Made by a program: the position numbers and the translations under genes. Positions 60,956 through 64,000 of a stretch of 64,000 nucleotides of DNA are shown here, piece after piece (positions within the stretch are counted from its first letter, which is position 1; every line of letters starts with the position of its first letter). The notes beneath the pieces are model-generated. The model had not been told where the DNA came from and ran no database searches. It saw only the letters and a list, made by a program, of their open reading frames with translations. The DNA is taken from contig JAPWHL010000008.1 of assembly GCA_027214255.1 (NCBI GenBank), forward strand, positions 98,838 through 162,837, read 5' to 3'. The DNA is from Roseovarius aestuarii. GTDB lineage: Bacteria; Pseudomonadota; Alphaproteobacteria; Rhodobacterales; Rhodobacteraceae.

Positions 60956-61456
60956 CTAAGCCTCGCGCGCGAGACGCGCCTCTAGAACATCAAACGGGAC
61001 GCCCGGTTCATCCTTGGCTCCGCGAATGACCAGCGAGGTTTTGACGCTGGCAACATTGTCAGCCGCAGTCAGATCCTCGGTCAAGAAACGCTGAAAACTG
61101 CTGAGATCTGGCGCGACACATTTCAAAATGAAATCGACCTCGCCATTGAGCATATGACATTCCCGCACCAACGGCCACTTCCGACAACGCGCCTCAAACG
61201 CACTAAGATCCGCCTCGGCCTGACTGACCAGCCCCACCGAGGCAAAGACCTGCACCTCGAATCCCAGTTCGCGCGCATCCACATCCGCATGGTAACCACG
61301 GATTAGGCCGCTTTCCTCCAACGTGCGCACCCGGCGCAAACAAGGCGGCGCAGAAATGCCGACGCGTTTGGCCAGCTCAACGTTGGTCATACGGCCATCG
61401 GCCTGCAACTCGGCCAGAATTTTTCGGTCGATTGAATCCAAACGGGTCGTGGCCAT
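60956..61456 (-). CDS. Lrp/AsnC family transcriptional regulator
   Basis: The 166-residue protein has a winged helix (NVELAKRVGISAPPCLRRVRTLEESGLIRGYHADVD) and a RAM domain (VRECHMLNGEVDFILKCVA). It is divergent from trxB, across 203 bases, the usual neighbour in this order. The C-terminal tail (ARLAREA) is a little longer than typical Lrp. Confidence 0.92.
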   Translation of the reverse strand: MATTRLDSIDRKILAELQADGRMTNVELAKRVGISAPPCLRRVRTLEESGLIRGYHADVDARELGFEVQVFASVGLVSQAEADLSAFEARCRKWPLVRECHMLNGEVDFILKCVAPDLSSFQRFLTEDLTAADNVASVKTSLVIRGAKDEPGVPFDVLEARLAREA

Positions 61457-61659
61457 CTTTCACCTGCTCTGTGGAATTTGCGATTCTTATAGCAATCGCG
61501 CACCGACACGCAACAATGTTTCACACGTGCGCAATTTCGTGTCGCGATATGCACAAGGATCGTCAGGGATGCAAGGCCGCATTGCAGGGCTTTCAAGCGT
61601 GCCCGCCCGCGTCTATATCAAGACGGCATCGAAACGCATACACCAAAGAGGCACCCATC

Positions 61660-62634
61660 ATGGCCGAGACCCGCCGCACCAAAGTACTGATCATCGGATC
61701 TGGCCCTGCGGGCTATACCGCCGGCGTTTACGCCAGCCGCGCTATGCTGAACCCCATTTTGGTTCAGGGCATCGAGCCGGGTGGCCAGTTGACCACCACA
61801 ACCGAGGTTGAAAACTGGCCCGGTGACACCGAAGTGCAAGGCCCTGACCTGATGGTGCGGATGGAAGCCCACGCCAAGGCAATGGGATGCGAAATCATCG
61901 GCGACATCATCAGCAGCATCAATTTCGATCAACGTCCGTTTGTCTGCCAATCCGACAGCGGCACCGAATACGTCGCCGACGCAATCATCCTGTGCACGGG
62001 TGCGCGCGCCAAATGGCTCGGCCTGCCGACCGAGGAAAAATTCAAAGGCTTTGGTGTATCGGCATGTGCCACTTGCGATGGGTTCTTTTATCGCGGGCAA
62101 GAGATTGTCGTGGTCGGTGGCGGCAACACCGCCGTTGAAGAGGCTCTGTTTCTGACCAACTTCGCGTCCAAAGTGACGCTAATCCACCGCCGTGACGAAT
62201 TGCGCGCCGAGCGCATCCTGATTGATCGGTTGGAAAAAAACCCCAAGATCGAACCGTTGTGGTTTAACGAACTGGACGAAGTCTATGGCAGTGAAAGCCC
62301 ATTGGGCGTCGAGGGTGTGAAGGTCAAGCACACCAAAACCGGCGAGATTACCGATATCCCCGCCAAGGGCGTGTTCATCGCCATCGGTCACGCACCGGCG
62401 AACGAATTGGTCAAGGACGTGTTGGAAACGCATATGGGGGGCTATGTCCTGACCAAGCCCGACAGCACCGAAACATCGATCCCCGGTATCTTTGCGGCGG
62501 GTGATCTGACAGATCACAAATACCGTCAGGCCGTAACCAGTGCCGGAATGGGCTGTATGGCCGCGTTGGAAACCGAACGCTGGCTGGCCGAACAGGGCGC
62601 GGCAGAGACGGCAACGATTGAGGCCACCAAATGA
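61660..62634 (+). CDS. trxB: Thioredoxin-disulfide reductase
   Basis: The 324-residue flavoenzyme has the FAD motif IIGSGPAGYTAGVYASRA, the redox pair CATC (about 140-143, SACATCDGFFY) and the NADPH motif VVGGGNTAVEEALFL. It reduces thioredoxin with NADPH. The start at 61660 is preceded by AAAGAGG. The long open frame further upstream has no family similarity. Its reducing power also feeds the SoxV/SoxW thiol path through thioredoxin. Confidence 0.96.
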   Translation: MAETRRTKVLIIGSGPAGYTAGVYASRAMLNPILVQGIEPGGQLTTTTEVENWPGDTEVQGPDLMVRMEAHAKAMGCEIIGDIISSINFDQRPFVCQSDSGTEYVADAIILCTGARAKWLGLPTEEKFKGFGVSACATCDGFFYRGQEIVVVGGGNTAVEEALFLTNFASKVTLIHRRDELRAERILIDRLEKNPKIEPLWFNELDEVYGSESPLGVEGVKVKHTKTGEITDIPAKGVFIAIGHAPANELVKDVLETHMGGYVLTKPDSTETSIPGIFAAGDLTDHKYRQAVTSAGMGCMAALETERWLAEQGAAETATIEATK

Positions 62635-62957
62635 CGCATAACTTCAAGAAACAGCGGGCGGAAACCTACGCCGTTTTTGCCGACGTTCAGGCGCAATCGG
62701 AATTGCCTGATTTTGCCGATATAGACTATGCGTTCGTCCCCCTCGAGGGCGCTGATTGGGACGGTGCCGAAGCCGCCCTGAACGCTGCCGAGTTTGAATG
62801 TTCGCGCGAAGAAGATGACGATGGAGCACCCTATCTGGGCGCCTCTTTGGCGGATCAACCGGTGACGGCTCTGGCTATCTGGCTGGGCGAAGAAGCGGCA
62901 ACGCAAATATTGCTGCCATTTCGGTTCGTGCCTGACGGCTGGGGGTTTATGGCCTAG
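62631..62957 (+). CDS. rraB: Ribonuclease E inhibitor RraB family protein
   Basis: The 108-residue acidic protein (FADIDYAFVPLEGADWDGAEAALNAAEFECSREEDDD) matches the RraB pattern of a small acidic regulator. RraB binds RNase E and changes its substrate choice. The gene overlaps trxB by 4 bases. I am less sure of the family than of the gene. Confidence 0.72.
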   Translation: MTHNFKKQRAETYAVFADVQAQSELPDFADIDYAFVPLEGADWDGAEAALNAAEFECSREEDDDGAPYLGASLADQPVTALAIWLGEEAATQILLPFRFVPDGWGFMA

Positions 62958-62970
62958 CATCGCATAAGGA

Positions 62971-63786
62971 ATGAAACAGTTGGACTGGTACAAAGTTATC
63001 CCGATGGGCAACGGCATCACCGCCATTGGCGAGCCGCGTTATCATCAGAAAAACTGGAGCTACCTTTTATGCGGCAGCGCGCGGGCGCTGTTGTTTGATA
63101 CCGGTTCGTTTTACGGCGACATAACACAAGTGGTCTCCCGGCTGACAGACCTGCCACTGACGGTGCTGCCCTCGCATATGCACTATGATCATTTGGGCAA
63201 TATCCACCGTCTGGGCAATATCCACCTGCCCGATCTGGATGTTCTGCGCGCCTGCGCGACGAATGATCAGATAACCCCCAACGAAGCCCTGTTTCTGGGC
63301 GCAACAGAGAGTCGCGATGCGCCGACTTTCGCGGTGTCACGTTGGCTGCCAATCGGGGCCCGGATTGATCTGGGGAATGTCACATACGACGTGCTGCATA
63401 CGCCCGGCCATTCGCCAGACAGCGTATCCTTGTGGTGCGAGACCACTCAAACCCTGCTAGCCGCGGATTTTCTTTACCCCGGCTCGCTTTATGCGCAGGT
63501 GCCGGGTTCATCGCTGAGCGACTATTTGCAATCGGCCCAATCACTCGCCGCAATTCTCCCACCCCAAGCGCACATCCTAGGGGCGCATGGCGGCGCGTCC
63601 GATTTCGATACAGCAACACCACCCACACTGAGTCCTGCGGACCTATCCGCGTTGATCACCACCCTGACAGACCTGCGAGACGACCCACCCGAATATCATG
63701 ACGGCACAATCACACGGGAAGTCAGCGGGCGCATGACCCTGCTGTTCAACACCGCTTCGATGGCTGGGTTTGACCCCGACCACTGA
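62971..63786 (+). CDS. Metallo-beta-lactamase-fold hydrolase
   Basis: The 271-residue protein has the metal motif PSHMHYDHLGN (HxHxDH form, about 69-79), a second site in VLHTPGHSPDSVSLW and the Asp in TLLAADFLYPGSLY. The family includes glyoxalase II and lactonase-like hydrolases. The substrate is unknown. It starts 13 bases after rraB and is probably in the trxB operon. Confidence 0.86.
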   Translation: MKQLDWYKVIPMGNGITAIGEPRYHQKNWSYLLCGSARALLFDTGSFYGDITQVVSRLTDLPLTVLPSHMHYDHLGNIHRLGNIHLPDLDVLRACATNDQITPNEALFLGATESRDAPTFAVSRWLPIGARIDLGNVTYDVLHTPGHSPDSVSLWCETTQTLLAADFLYPGSLYAQVPGSSLSDYLQSAQSLAAILPPQAHILGAHGGASDFDTATPPTLSPADLSALITTLTDLRDDPPEYHDGTITREVSGRMTLLFNTASMAGFDPDH

Positions 63787-63926
63787 GTCCCTCGTACGCC
63801 ACCGCGCTTAAAAATACCTTTGCAGCTTGAAAAACCTTAAGCTTCGCTAGACTTTTGCCACATTCAAGGTCTAAGCCCCGCGCGAAACAGGCGACCAAGC
63901 CCGAAGAGCAGCAAGAAAGCAAACCC

Positions 63927-64000
63927 ATGACGATGCTAAGCAACCTGACCCCGATTCCCGAGTTGTATGTGAGCTATGACTCTGCGCAGAAGTTGAAGCT
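63927..64000 (+). CDS. sat: Sulfate adenylyltransferase / adenylylsulfate kinase, N-terminal fragment
   Basis: The gene runs off the right edge; 24 codons are visible. The segment MLSNLTPIPELYVSYDSAQKLK matches, as I recall it, the start of the bifunctional Sat/CysC proteins of Rhodobacterales. These make APS and PAPS from sulfate for assimilation. A second ATG lies two codons later. Because only the extreme N terminus is present, the call rests on recall rather than on active-site motifs. Confidence 0.6.
   Translation, partial: MTMLSNLTPIPELYVSYDSAQKLK

Noticed and set aside
1..64000. CRISPR arrays, transposons, integrases, tRNA and rRNA genes
   Set aside because: I looked for regular repeats, transposase-like proteins and clover-leaf or rRNA sequence and saw none.

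Overview
The window looks like chromosomal DNA of a marine alphaproteobacterium of the order Rhodobacterales (Roseobacter group). The base composition is moderately GC-rich. The gene blocks and their order are typical of that group: a full Sox cluster, ubiK/lgt/midA/pgeF, ybjN/proC/csaA, lrp/trxB, a TRAP transporter, and a bifunctional-type sulfate adenylyltransferase start at the right edge. This assignment is inferred from gene content; no rRNA is present. I found no tRNA, rRNA, insertion sequence, prophage or CRISPR array.

Region 1 (about 0.3-13.9 kb) is a complete lithotrophic thiosulfate-oxidation locus. On the minus strand lie soxV-W-X-Y-Z-A-B-C-D-E-F and a DUF302 gene. On the plus strand lie soxS, soxR and a YeeE/YedE transporter gene (soxT-like), and a second such gene sits at the far left. 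Two matching operator-like sites, in the soxS/soxV and soxW/soxX gaps, mark the probable SoxR control points. An intrinsic-terminator-like hairpin lies between soxA and soxB and another hairpin between soxY and soxZ; both could set subunit ratios.

Region 2 (14-31 kb) is accessory catabolism and regulation. It holds a peptide/opine-type ABC transporter operon ending in a GMC oxidoreductase and facing a monomeric sarcosine-oxidase-like gene. Next come an Lrp gene divergent from an AceE-type E1, a zinc deacylase-like gene and an RraA-like aldolase. A small regulatory island follows: a Crp/Fnr protein, a divergent PanB-like protein with an altered metal site, a methyltransferase, a Cys-rich MerR regulator and NrtS. 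The crp and nrtS promoters carry the same 20-bp palindrome, which makes this the most novel-looking regulatory unit in the window.

Region 3 (31-42.4 kb) holds a LysR gene and lysine catabolism (Lrp, lysine 6-/saccharopine dehydrogenase, aminoadipate-semialdehyde dehydrogenase). It also holds a fused E1 alpha-beta 2-oxoacid dehydrogenase translationally coupled to a FabD-like acyltransferase, a DctPQM TRAP transporter with two hairpins in the P/Q gap, and a cold-shock gene.

Region 4 (42.5-51 kb) is a gamma-butyrobetaine/carnitine-to-glycine-betaine operon: crotonobetainyl-CoA hydratase, ADP-forming acyl-CoA synthetase, acyl-CoA dehydrogenase, carnitine dehydrogenase fused to a thioesterase, SDR and BKACE (CdhC), with a divergent CdhR-type activator.

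Region 5 (51-64 kb) is mostly conserved housekeeping: a FabH-like synthase, a 2-hydroxyacid dehydrogenase, csaA, proC, ybjN, ubiK, lgt, midA-like, pgeF, a Hint-domain protein, lrp, trxB, rraB, a metallo-beta-lactamase-fold hydrolase and the start of sat. Copies of a short Rhodobacterales-type intergenic repeat lie at 45.4, 45.6 and 55.0 kb.
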